Source of the DNA: Thermococcus sp.
GTDB lineage: Archaea > Methanobacteriota_B > Thermococci > Thermococcales > Thermococcaceae
DNA: 17,961 nt
Assembly: GCA_027074805.1 (NCBI GenBank)
Contig: JALTCK010000139.1
Coordinates: 1 to 17,961, forward strand
Direction: 5' to 3'
Of the stretch, positions 1 through 6,618 are shown piece by piece; positions within the stretch are counted from its first letter, which is position 1; every line of letters starts with the position of its first letter. Made by a program: the position numbers and the translations under genes. A model generated the notes under the pieces. The model did not search any database. It was given only the letters and a program-made list of their open reading frames with translations, and had not been told where the DNA came from.

Positions 1-75
1 GCCGTGGGGTAGCTTGGTCCATCCTGCGGGCTTTGGGAGCCCGTGACCCGGGTTCGAATCCCGTCGGCCCCACCA
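1..75 (+). tRNA. tRNA-Pro(TGG), 5' end cut by window edge
   Basis: The window opens inside the acceptor stem: GCCG (1-4) pairs with CGGC (65-68), and the unpaired CCC (69-71) shows that the first three bases (GGG expected) lie outside. The anticodon stem is CGGGC/GCCCG (27-31/39-43) around the loop TTTGGGA, giving anticodon TGG (34-36), proline. The T loop is TTCGAAT (53-59). The discriminator is A72, and CCA is encoded at 73-75. The T stem 48-52/60-64 has one mismatch at its base (C48 with T64). A perfect 10-bp hairpin starts three bases after CCA. Confidence 0.95.
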
Positions 76-78
76 TAG

Positions 79-376
79 GAAACTTTGCTTGCGCAAAGTT
101 TCATCAAAAAGTTTTGACCGTTTGACTGTCCTTCTTGAATTTGTGTACCTTAAACAGAGAGTTGAAATGAGGGGGTTTCATCAAAATCTCGAGTTTACAG
201 TGTTTCACTTTTCAAACGGCGTCCGAAGGACGCCAAAAATGAAGTTGAAACTGGTTAGAGGTTTCATCTAATAAGTAACCCCGCTCATAGAATTGCAATT
301 AACCGAGCACACTAAAACCTCTTGGCACTTCCAGGCAGTAAGAACTATTTGATCAAACTTTTCCCCAGAAAAGTTT
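79..376 (+). repeat. Structured tRNA-side repeat, copy A
   Basis: This fills the 307-bp gene-free gap between tRNA-Pro and tRNA-Thr. It opens with a perfect hairpin (GAAACTTTGC 79-88, loop TTGC, GCAAAGTTTC 93-102). A 7-bp hairpin GGCGTCC/GGACGCC with loop GAA follows at 218-234, then a GCTC/GAGC pair at about 283-308, and it closes with a hairpin AAACTTTTC (355-363)/GAAAAGTTT (368-376). Diverged copies lie at 12606-12839 (same strand) and 12819-13116 (opposite strand). The blocks 79-108 and 194-234 match the opposite-strand copy at 30/30 and 39/41 positions. The short open frame through it (89-271) looks non-coding because it runs through the hairpins. Confidence 0.75.
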
Positions 377-382
377 GCTGGT

Positions 383-459
383 TGGAGCCCCGGGCGGGGT
401 TTGAACCCGCGACCTGCCGCTTACCAAGCGGCCGCTCCGCCAGGCTGAGCCACCGGGGC
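383..459 (-). tRNA. tRNA-Thr(GGT)
   Basis: On the minus strand a complete cloverleaf folds: acceptor GCCCCGG (459-453) with CCGGGGC (393-387), anticodon stem GCCGC/GCGGC around loop TTGGTAA giving anticodon GGT (threonine), T arm GCGGG-TTCAAAC-CCCGC, discriminator T386 and encoded CCA (385-383). All stems pair without mismatch. A TATA box sits about 26-33 bases upstream, inside the end of the neighbouring PIN-domain gene. A 9-bp hairpin begins 6 nt after CCA. Confidence 0.97.
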
Positions 460-484
460 GTCGATGATAGCATGCAGATCAGCG

Positions 485-492
485 TTTATAAA
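485..492 (-). promoter_or_regulatory. TATA box for tRNA-Thr, overlapping a stop codon
   Basis: On the minus strand the sequence reads AAATTTATAAACG, with TTTATAAA at 492-485. This places an archaeal start site about 25 bases on, close to 463, just before the mature tRNA 5' end at 459. The box overlaps the TAA stop (488-486) of the upstream PIN-domain gene on the same strand, so the tRNA promoter is embedded in that gene's 3' end. Confidence 0.6.
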
Positions 493-1082
493 TTTTTCTC
501 TCCGAGTTTTTCAACAAGCCCTTCCAAGACGGCTTTGAAAGTTGCAGCGTCTATCCATTTGATTCCCATCTTCTGGGCCCACGTGAGTATTCCAACGTCT
601 GCTGAGACTATTGTTGCGTCGAGTTCTTTAGCTAGGAGGATGAGTTCGAAGTCCTCTTTGCTGTCCACTATCCCCTCCCTCAGGGCCTTGCGATAGTTTC
701 GCCTCAGCTTCTGGATGATTTTATCGACGTTGTCCGTCTCGATGACACTCTCTCTCACAGCTTTCTCTGCCACTCTAAGTCCCTTATCTATTCTCCTCCG
801 GATGTCTTCTATGAGCTCATAAACGACAAAGGCCGGGACTTTTAAGTCGTGGACGTTTGGGGGTTTTTTTATGATGTATAGTTCTATGCTCGGGAGGAGT
901 TCATCTTCGTCCATAAAGTGGAGCACTTCTCTGTATATTCCAGGGGGCATGTAAAATTCAACCCTTCCAAAAAGCTTCTCGGCGTATCTTAAAAAGACCC
1001 TCATGGCCTCTGTGGGGTTATCCCCGAACTTCCCCCTTACATCTGGGTTGACGAAGATGCTCGTATCTAGGACGAATCTCAT
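486..1082 (-). CDS. PIN-domain protein, RNA ligase partner family
   Basis: A 198-residue PIN-like nuclease-fold protein. It opens with LDTSIFVNPD, characteristic of the archaeal 'RNA ligase partner' family, usually encoded beside an archaeal ATP-dependent RNA ligase. The four acidic positions expected of a PIN active site are present: D6 (LDTS), E52 (YREVLHF), D144 (KEDFELILL) and D162 (SADVGIL). Metal-dependent RNA cleavage is therefore plausible, although the family's real role is not established. I chose the ATG at 1082; a GTG at 1091 is in frame, but GGTGAA lies directly before the ATG. The gene diverges from the isomerase-like gene across about 51 bp. No RNA ligase gene lies in the window. 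Family call fairly firm, function inferred. Confidence 0.8.
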   Translation of the reverse strand: MRFVLDTSIFVNPDVRGKFGDNPTEAMRVFLRYAEKLFGRVEFYMPPGIYREVLHFMDEDELLPSIELYIIKKPPNVHDLKVPAFVVYELIEDIRRRIDKGLRVAEKAVRESVIETDNVDKIIQKLRRNYRKALREGIVDSKEDFELILLAKELDATIVSADVGILTWAQKMGIKWIDAATFKAVLEGLVEKLGEKNL

Positions 1083-1133
1083 GTTCACCACAACCTTATT
1101 TAGTCCCGACGATTTAAAACGATTGGTGAAAGC
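1083..1133. promoter_or_regulatory. Divergent promoter region, PIN gene / isomerase-like gene
   Basis: 51 bp separate the two start codons. The A/T box ATTTAAAA at 1112-1119 reads as a TATA element on either strand. For the minus strand it would start transcription near 1092, giving a leader of about 10 nt. For the plus-strand gene the box is rather close to the ATG (1134), although GGTGAA at 1125-1130 is a good ribosome binding site, so the plus promoter may be the weaker CTTATTTAG at 1096-1104. Confidence 0.4.
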
Positions 1134-2342
1134 ATGAAGGTTGGAGTGGTTTTTGGGATAAGTGAGCTTGCAGATCCGAAGGCGTTTGAGGGAAAGGCCT
1201 CACGTTTTCTGACTGAACTGGCGAAGGAATTTGATCCCGTTGGGGGGATAATGCTAGGGAGCAGAAAGGAGTTCAAAGAGCTTAAGAAAGAACTCAACTT
1301 CAACGAGGTGGATGTCATCGTTCTCTATCCCCTCACAGGTGGAACGGAGGGTTTTCTCAAGGAGTTTTCGGTTTTCAGGCGTCCCATCGTAGTCTTTGGG
1401 GATCCTTATAACAACTCCCTTGCGGCAGGCATGGAACTCAGGGAGTATTTCAGGGAGCGCCTCGTCCCATCTACCCTAGTCACGAACTTTAACGAGCTTA
1501 AAGCGGCTATTCTTGGCTATGACGACATAAAGGAGCTCTTTGATAAGTTCTTGAGAACTAGAATCGGGCTCATAGGAAGGGTCTCCCCGTGGCTCATCAA
1601 CGAGCGTTTTGAACTGCCTTACACTCACGTCAGCTTGAAGAAGTTCTACGAGTACTACGACGCCACGAGCGATGAAGATGGGTGGGGGGTAGTTGAAGAT
1701 ATCGTTGAACGAGCAACCCAGATTAGGGAGCCTGACAGGGATGCCTTTGTGAAGGCCGGAAGGATATACGTTGCGATAAAGAGAATCCTGGAGGATTACA
1801 GGCTTGATGGTTTCACAATCGGTTGCTTTGACCTTATAGGGAAGATAGGTTCTACTCCCTGCCTGGCATTGGCAATGTTCAATGCTCAGGGAATTCCGGC
1901 AGCGTGTGAGGGTGAACTAAACTCCCTCCTTGGTATGATGATAGTGCGCCGCTTTTTTGATAAACCCTCTTTCATGGGTAATATAGCAAACTACGGCGAG
2001 AACTATCTAATTTTGGCTCACTGTACAGCACCACTTATAGGTAGCTATATCCTTAGAAGTCACTTTGAGAGCGGGACGGGAGTTGGCGTTGACGTTGAGC
2101 TACCAAAGGGAAGGGCTAGTCTGCTTAAGATACGAGGGAGGAAGGCTATTGTGGCTAACGTCGATGTGGTTTCGCAGGAACACAGCGAGATGCGTTGCAG
2201 AACCCAGCTCAAGATCAGAGTGGAAGATGCTTTTGACTTCATAGACGGAACCATCGGGAATCATCACCTTCTGGCCTACGTTGATAGTGAAGAACTCGCA
2301 GACCTGCTGAGTGAGCTCGGCTTTGAGGTCATGCTCTACTGA
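1134..2342 (+). CDS. L-fucose/L-arabinose isomerase (FucI/AraA) family protein
   Basis: A 402-residue soluble protein resembling the FucI/AraA superfamily (the group of COG2407), which interconverts aldoses and ketoses with a divalent metal. The N-terminal part (about 1-150) is an alpha/beta region with VIVLYPLTGG and PIVVFGDPYNN. The C-terminal part holds the family signature AACEGELNSLLGMMI (257-270, candidate metal ligand E259) and LILAHC (292-297, H296). The segment between, where fucose isomerases carry an aspartate ligand, reads SFMGNIANYGEN (279-290), so that ligand may be Asn here. GGTGAA five bases upstream supports the ATG. The gene stands alone, with no sugar kinase or transporter next to it, so the substrate cannot be inferred; a non-isomerase role is possible. 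Confidence 0.7.
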   Translation: MKVGVVFGISELADPKAFEGKASRFLTELAKEFDPVGGIMLGSRKEFKELKKELNFNEVDVIVLYPLTGGTEGFLKEFSVFRRPIVVFGDPYNNSLAAGMELREYFRERLVPSTLVTNFNELKAAILGYDDIKELFDKFLRTRIGLIGRVSPWLINERFELPYTHVSLKKFYEYYDATSDEDGWGVVEDIVERATQIREPDRDAFVKAGRIYVAIKRILEDYRLDGFTIGCFDLIGKIGSTPCLALAMFNAQGIPAACEGELNSLLGMMIVRRFFDKPSFMGNIANYGENYLILAHCTAPLIGSYILRSHFESGTGVGVDVELPKGRASLLKIRGRKAIVANVDVVSQEHSEMRCRTQLKIRVEDAFDFIDGTIGNHHLLAYVDSEELADLLSELGFEVMLY

Positions 2343-2443
2343 CATTTACTTCTATTTTTAAACCAATGACGGGGCGTATTAGACCCATAATGGTTCTGTT
2401 TTCTGCGGAAGGAATGTTCAAGCACCAATAAGGGTATCTATTT

Positions 2444-2557
2444 ATGTTAGGCCTCTCCTTTGTGGTGATTCTGATAGTCGTTAGAGTCTACTCTATCCTG
2501 CTGAGAACTCGACCAGTCATGCCGGTAACAATGCTGCCCAAATACAAGAAGAGCTAG
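2444..2557 (+). CDS. Possible 37-residue membrane peptide (doubtful)
   Basis: In the 235-bp gap between the isomerase-like gene and the TRAP operon, an ATG at 2444 opens 37 codons ending in TAG. The product has a hydrophobic N-terminal segment (LGLSFVVILIVV, residues 2-13) and a basic tail (KYKKS). An in-frame ATG at 2390 gives 13 codons before a TAA just upstream, and TATTTTTAAACC at 2353-2364 could be a promoter. The ribosome binding site is poor. It could be a real small membrane protein, the remnant of a longer gene, or chance. I do not recognise it. Confidence 0.25.
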   Translation: MLGLSFVVILIVVRVYSILLRTRPVMPVTMLPKYKKS

Positions 2558-2577
2558 AGAAAATAAAGGGAGAGTGG
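2558..2577 (-). terminator. T-rich terminator of the TRAP operon
   Basis: Directly after the permease stop codon the minus strand reads CCACTCTCCCTTTATTTTCT, a pyrimidine-rich run with T tracts of the kind that ends transcription in archaea without needing a hairpin. It separates the operon from the possible small plus-strand reading frame. Confidence 0.45.
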
Positions 2578-4893
2578 TCAGCTTGCCTCTGCCCCAAATT
2601 TTCCTCCAAAGAACTTTAGGCCAAGCCACACTGCAACCCCGGCTCCTACGAATATTGGATTTAGGGTAATTCCTGCCAATCCTATGGCCCCGACTACTGC
2701 CCTCGTCCATTTCTTTAGGTGAGCTCTGTAGAATCCTGTTAAGGATACTGCCAGTAAGTACATGACGAAAAGTGTGGCTATCAGGTAGTAAATCACTTCT
2801 AAGGCCGTAGATACTGTCCAGTGGGGGACAGTTATGAGGAACATCTGCGGGTGCGTGAAGTAGATGTATGGTCCAACGTAGCCTGCCAGTGCGTACTTAA
2901 CGGCGTTCATTGCGGTCTTCCAGAAGTCTCCACCCGCTATGGCAGAGCCTGCGTAGCTAGCAAGGGCAACTGGTGGTGTTACATCGGCGAGGATTCCAAA
3001 GTAAAACACGAAGAAGTGTGCTGCTAGGAGGGCTATGAGGGTGGTGTAACCCGGAACCGGTTGGTTGTAAGGTGGGGTGTTCTGGACGAGCATATAGATG
3101 GCTGGGGCTGAAACTAGGGAGGTTATGATATAATTAGCAGTCGTTGGAACGCCCATTCCGAGGATGAGGCTGAATACCATTGTCAGTATGAGGAGGAGCC
3201 AGAGGTTGCCTCCTGTAAGGCTTATTAGGCGGTAGCCTATGTTGGTCAGCTCACCGGTCATTGTGAGGACGCCCTGTATCAATCCAGCGGCAGCGGCTGC
3301 TAGCATTACACTAACGCTCGTTTTACCAGCATCGATCATTGCTTCATACGTTGCCCTGTACATCATCTTGCCGCTATCGAGCTTGGAGCGGTAGCCGACG
3401 ATTATTGAGAACAGGATTCCGAAGACACCGGTCATGAGGACTATCTGCTCCTTTGTCATCATCAGGTACTTGGTGAGGGCAATGAAGAGGAGGAAGAGCG
3501 TAGTTATCCAGTACTTCTCATTGAACTCCACTCCTTTCTTGACGAGAGCCAGTGCTGTAATGACAAGGAATACGGCGAGGAGGGTCAGTGCAGAAGTTAT
3601 CGCCCAGCTCTTGCCAGTGAACATGAGGAAAGTCGCTAGGAGTGAAATTGCCACGTAGAGTTTCTCGTTTCCGATTATCTCATCCCTCGAAATCCAGGCG
3701 ACCCAGATGGCTATACCGAGTGATGAGACTGCCGCAATGTGCGGTGCTATTCCCCACACGAGGGCAACTGTAATGACGATTATTGGCAGGAGGATGTAGA
3801 GCTTCCTCAGGAAATAGGCCATGGTTTTGAACGCCTCTGCTGCCATGCCTTTGAGTCCGAGCCTTTTCGTCTCGAGGTCGATGAAGAGATAGACGCCTCC
3901 GTAGTAAACCAGTGCTGGAATGACTGCGGCTATGATGAGTTTGTTATAGGGTATGTTGAGGAACTCAGCCATGATGAAAGCTGCGGCGCCCATGATTGGT
4001 GGCATTAGCTGACCCCCTGTTGAAGAAACAGGCTCCACCGCCCCAGCGATCTCGGGTGGATAACCGGCCTTTTTCATTAGGGGTATCGTGAAGGTGCCTG
4101 TTGTGAGAACGTTAGCGACGCTCGAACCACTGACCATTCCCATGAGTGCGCTTGAGACCACTGCTGACTTAGCAGGACCGCCTGGCCTTTTTCCGAAAAG
4201 GCTTATCATGAACTCTGTTATGTAATCGCTCACCCCGATTTTAAGCAAGAATGCCCCAAAGAAAACGAATGCGAATACGTAGATTGTCATGACAAAGAAT
4301 GGGATTCCAAAGATTCCCTCGTCGAAGTAAAGTTGCTGGACGAAACGGTGCCAGTTGAAGTTTATGGCGTAGATCCCATAGGCTAGGAATATAAGGACAA
4401 TTGCCGGTAGGACCCATCCTAGGACCCTTCTTGCAGCTTCAAGGACTAGTATTATGGCGATTAGGCCCATAACGACGTCGGTGTTGTTAACGAGTGAAGT
4501 CACGATATAACGCTGATAAACTGCAAAAAGGTAGAGTGTTGAAATCACTCCAAGTGCCCCGAGCAGGTAGTCGGGTATGGAGACTTTCTTAAAGTACTTC
4601 TCCTTTTTGAACATTGGGTAGAGGAGGAAAGTGATTATCATGAGCATTGCCATGACGAAGGCTTCTCCCTGCTTGGGTTGGAAGGTTATCTTCAGGAAGT
4701 CGAGTTCTATTCCGAGCCTCGAGAACAGGTCGTAGAGGGTGTAGTTGAAGTTGAATATGAACAGGATTTCATAAAGGCCTATGAGTATGGCTGCAATGTT
4801 AACAACCATGTTAAGTCTCGCCGTTAGGGTCCTCGTGCGCTCTATAACCACTTCCTCGGCCTCAACAACATCTATGCTTGGTTCCTCGGCCAT
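2578..4893 (-). CDS. TRAP transporter fused permease (4TM-12TM)
   Basis: A 771-residue inner-membrane protein that merges the small (DctQ-like) and large (DctM-like) TRAP permease subunits, as is usual for TAXI-type systems. These import organic solutes using an ion gradient rather than ATP. The sequence is almost entirely transmembrane helices after an acidic cytoplasmic N-terminus. The DctM hallmark stretches are clear: KSAVVSSALMGMVSGSSVAN and GQLMPPIMGAAAFIMAEF in the first half, and LGMGVPTTANYI with APAIYMLV in the second. GGAGGTGG sits 5 nt before the ATG, inside the end of the DUF1850 gene, whose stop is one base away, so translation is probably coupled. It is the last gene of the operon. 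The substrate cannot be read from the sequence. Confidence 0.93.
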   Translation of the reverse strand: MAEEPSIDVVEAEEVVIERTRTLTARLNMVVNIAAILIGLYEILFIFNFNYTLYDLFSRLGIELDFLKITFQPKQGEAFVMAMLMIITFLLYPMFKKEKYFKKVSIPDYLLGALGVISTLYLFAVYQRYIVTSLVNNTDVVMGLIAIILVLEAARRVLGWVLPAIVLIFLAYGIYAINFNWHRFVQQLYFDEGIFGIPFFVMTIYVFAFVFFGAFLLKIGVSDYITEFMISLFGKRPGGPAKSAVVSSALMGMVSGSSVANVLTTGTFTIPLMKKAGYPPEIAGAVEPVSSTGGQLMPPIMGAAAFIMAEFLNIPYNKLIIAAVIPALVYYGGVYLFIDLETKRLGLKGMAAEAFKTMAYFLRKLYILLPIIVITVALVWGIAPHIAAVSSLGIAIWVAWISRDEIIGNEKLYVAISLLATFLMFTGKSWAITSALTLLAVFLVITALALVKKGVEFNEKYWITTLFLLFIALTKYLMMTKEQIVLMTGVFGILFSIIVGYRSKLDSGKMMYRATYEAMIDAGKTSVSVMLAAAAAGLIQGVLTMTGELTNIGYRLISLTGGNLWLLLILTMVFSLILGMGVPTTANYIITSLVSAPAIYMLVQNTPPYNQPVPGYTTLIALLAAHFFVFYFGILADVTPPVALASYAGSAIAGGDFWKTAMNAVKYALAGYVGPYIYFTHPQMFLITVPHWTVSTALEVIYYLIATLFVMYLLAVSLTGFYRAHLKKWTRAVVGAIGLAGITLNPIFVGAGVAVWLGLKFFGGKFGAEAS

Positions 4894-4894
4894 G

Positions 4895-5344
4895 CTACCA
4901 CCTCCCTATTATCATAACAATCAGAGGAACCCGTTTAAGGCTGAAGTTCACGAGCAGGGGGCGCTTTGGGCTTCTCAGAACGGCGACGTTATCAACGGTT
5001 ATATTGACATGGTTTATCGGTATGAACCAGTACTGGAAGTTCTTCCCAAGGTAGTCGTTGCAGTGCTTATAGTAGTTCCCGTTCTTCTCGCCCTGTATAT
5101 CCTCTGGAAGGCCCGCACCGAAGTCCCCCCACTCCATGCCAATCGCGTAGAAGCCGCTGGAGTTTCCAACAAGGACTTCTACGACCTCTATCCTCTCAAC
5201 GCTGTGGATGTAGTTTATTTTAATTTTCGAACCTGCGGGAAAAATGTATGCCTTCCCTCCGTAGCTCACCTGAACGGCGCTGACGGGGAAAAGTAGAACT
5301 ATGAGAAAACCAATAACTAAAAAAGAAAGAATCTTTCGACTCAA
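4895..5344 (-). CDS. DUF1850 protein of the TRAP operon
   Basis: A 149-residue exported protein with a signal peptide (MSRKILSFLVIGFLIVLLFP, about residues 1-23). The body matches the DUF1850 pattern in its opening part: a strand region, then KIKINYIHSVERIEVVEVL (about 41-59), the conserved 'Y-x-H-S-V-E' segment. DUF1850 genes are typically found between the binding protein and permease genes of TAXI-TRAP operons, exactly as here; their role is unknown, perhaps an accessory on the outer face of the membrane. The start is a TTG: TGAGGGGG ends five bases before it and overlaps the stop of the upstream gene, and no in-frame ATG would keep the signal peptide. The gap to the upstream gene is 10 bp and to the permease 1 bp. 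Confidence 0.82.
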   Translation of the reverse strand: MSRKILSFLVIGFLIVLLFPVSAVQVSYGGKAYIFPAGSKIKINYIHSVERIEVVEVLVGNSSGFYAIGMEWGDFGAGLPEDIQGEKNGNYYKHCNDYLGKNFQYWFIPINHVNITVDNVAVLRSPKRPLLVNFSLKRVPLIVMIIGRW

Positions 5345-5354
5345 AGCTACCCCC

Positions 5355-6395
5355 TCATGGTTTTAGGTTGTCGGGTATTGACTTGCCATTCTCCTCGTAG
5401 TATTTGATCGCTCCGGGGTGGAGTGGGATGCTCATACCGTCGAGGGCAGTGTCAAAACTGATGTATTTGGCTTTGGCGTGGACCTGCCTGAGGGTCTCTA
5501 CGTGCTTGAAGAGAAGCATGGTCATGGCGTAGACAACGTTGTCCGGGACGTCAGCGTTGACTACGAGAACGGCCTTAACTGCTAGAGTTGGGGTGTCAAC
5601 TGTCATCCCCTTGTAGGTGCTCTTCGGGAGCTTCTGGGTGACATAGAAGATGTACCCTTTGTCTTTGAGCTTCTGGTATATGTCACTTCCGATCGGGAGG
5701 ACCCTTACTGGCGTCTGGACGGCTATCTGTTCAATGGCCGGAGTGGGGGCACCTGAAACTATTACAGCAGCATCGATTTGGCCGAGCTTGAGCTGCTGGG
5801 CAGCTTCGCTGAACTTGACGTAAACCTTCTCGACGCTGTCCCACACGCCAGCAGCCTGGAGTATCTGTTGAGCTGCAACGGCGGTTCCACTTCCGGCGGC
5901 TCCAACTGCCACTTTCTTACCCTTAAGGTCTTGTAGACTCTTTATGTTGCTGTTGGCGAGAACAACGAACTGGATGGTCTCAGGATAAAGGGCGGCTACA
6001 CCGCGGAGCTTCTTTATAGGATTGCCTTTAAATGCGTCGAGCACGACACCATTGTAGGCATAGTAAGCAACATCGTTCTGCATGATTGCCGCTTGTGCGT
6101 TGCCGTTGCCAATGGCCTGGGCGTTAGACACGCTGGCACCACTTGTGACGGCCTTGGCATTGATCTTTATTCCGGCTTCCTTTTCGCTGTATTGGTTGAG
6201 GATGTTAGCATAGGCCGAGCCTAATGGGTAGTAAACACCGCTGGTTCCACCGGTGTAGATTGTCAGGCTGTAGGACTCAACTTGGCTGCTGGTTGAAGAA
6301 GTACTTGTTCCTCCACCTCCACCGCTTATGCACCCTGCCATAACTACGGCAAAAAACAAAAGGGCAACCAAGCCAACTGAAGCAAGTTTCTTCAT
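5355..6395 (-). CDS. TAXI-family TRAP transporter solute-binding lipoprotein
   Basis: A 346-residue extracellular binding protein delivering solute to the fused permease. A lipoprotein signal peptide ends in VVMAGC, with C22 as the probable lipid anchor, followed by a glycine/serine/threonine linker (GGGGGTSTSSTSS). TAXI-family features follow: LTIYTGGTSGVYYPLGSAYA near the mature N-terminus, then AAIMQNDVAYYAYNG and LKGKKVAVGAAGSGT. The ATG at 6395 was chosen over an upstream in-frame codon at 6464 because GGAGGTG lies 8 nt before it and because it opens directly with the signal peptide. It is the first gene of the operon, with a TATA box at 6471-6482. TAXI proteins bind a range of organic acids and amino acids, and the ligand here is not evident. 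Confidence 0.92.
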   Translation of the reverse strand: MKKLASVGLVALLFFAVVMAGCISGGGGGTSTSSTSSQVESYSLTIYTGGTSGVYYPLGSAYANILNQYSEKEAGIKINAKAVTSGASVSNAQAIGNGNAQAAIMQNDVAYYAYNGVVLDAFKGNPIKKLRGVAALYPETIQFVVLANSNIKSLQDLKGKKVAVGAAGSGTAVAAQQILQAAGVWDSVEKVYVKFSEAAQQLKLGQIDAAVIVSGAPTPAIEQIAVQTPVRVLPIGSDIYQKLKDKGYIFYVTQKLPKSTYKGMTVDTPTLAVKAVLVVNADVPDNVVYAMTMLLFKHVETLRQVHAKAKYISFDTALDGMSIPLHPGAIKYYEENGKSIPDNLKP

Positions 6396-6426
6396 GGTTT
6401 TTACACCTCCGATATACAATGTCCAC

Positions 6427-6446
6427 ATATGACCTAATGGCCATAT
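6427..6446. promoter_or_regulatory. Candidate operator of the TRAP operon
   Basis: An inverted repeat ATATGACC (6427-6434) / GGCCATAT (6439-6446), with 7 of 8 positions symmetrical and a TAAT spacer. It lies 25-45 bases downstream of the operon's TATA box, at or just after the expected transcription start, where a bound repressor would block polymerase. It is also inside the untranslated leader. No protein is known to bind it; this is inferred from symmetry and position. Confidence 0.35.
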
Positions 6447-6470
6447 CGTGTTATTGTGGTACAACCATCT

Positions 6471-6482
6471 AAGTTATATAGT
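6471..6482 (-). promoter_or_regulatory. TATA box of the TRAP operon
   Basis: The minus strand reads ACTATATAACTT. An archaeal start about 25 bases on (near 6450) gives a leader of roughly 50 nt before the ATG at 6395. This leader contains the palindrome at 6427-6446 and the GGAGGTG ribosome binding site. Confidence 0.6.
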
Positions 6483-6579
6483 TTGTGTTACATCCCTGTA
6501 AATCTTTCGTATAATGGCAGATAATCCCGTTAGAACATCGAAGTAAGCTGCATGAAATTAGAACTATTTCGAACAAAGG

Positions 6580-6587
6580 TTTTTAAT
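6580..6587 (+). promoter_or_regulatory. TATA-like element of dtdA
   Basis: TTTTTAAT follows the purine-rich ACAAAGG. The expected start, about 25 bases on, falls near 6605-6610. This is after the first in-frame ATG (6601) and before the second (6619), and supports the second as the true start. Confidence 0.45.
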
Positions 6588-6618
6588 TTCCAACCTTCAA
6601 ATGAACGTGGGGTTAAAG

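Noticed and set aside
89..271. 60-codon open frame between tRNA-Pro and tRNA-Thr
   Set aside because: It runs through the repeat's hairpins, has no ribosome binding site, and its sequence is explained by the repeat.
76..382. CRISPR array or leader
   Set aside because: Repeats are few, diverged and not evenly spaced.
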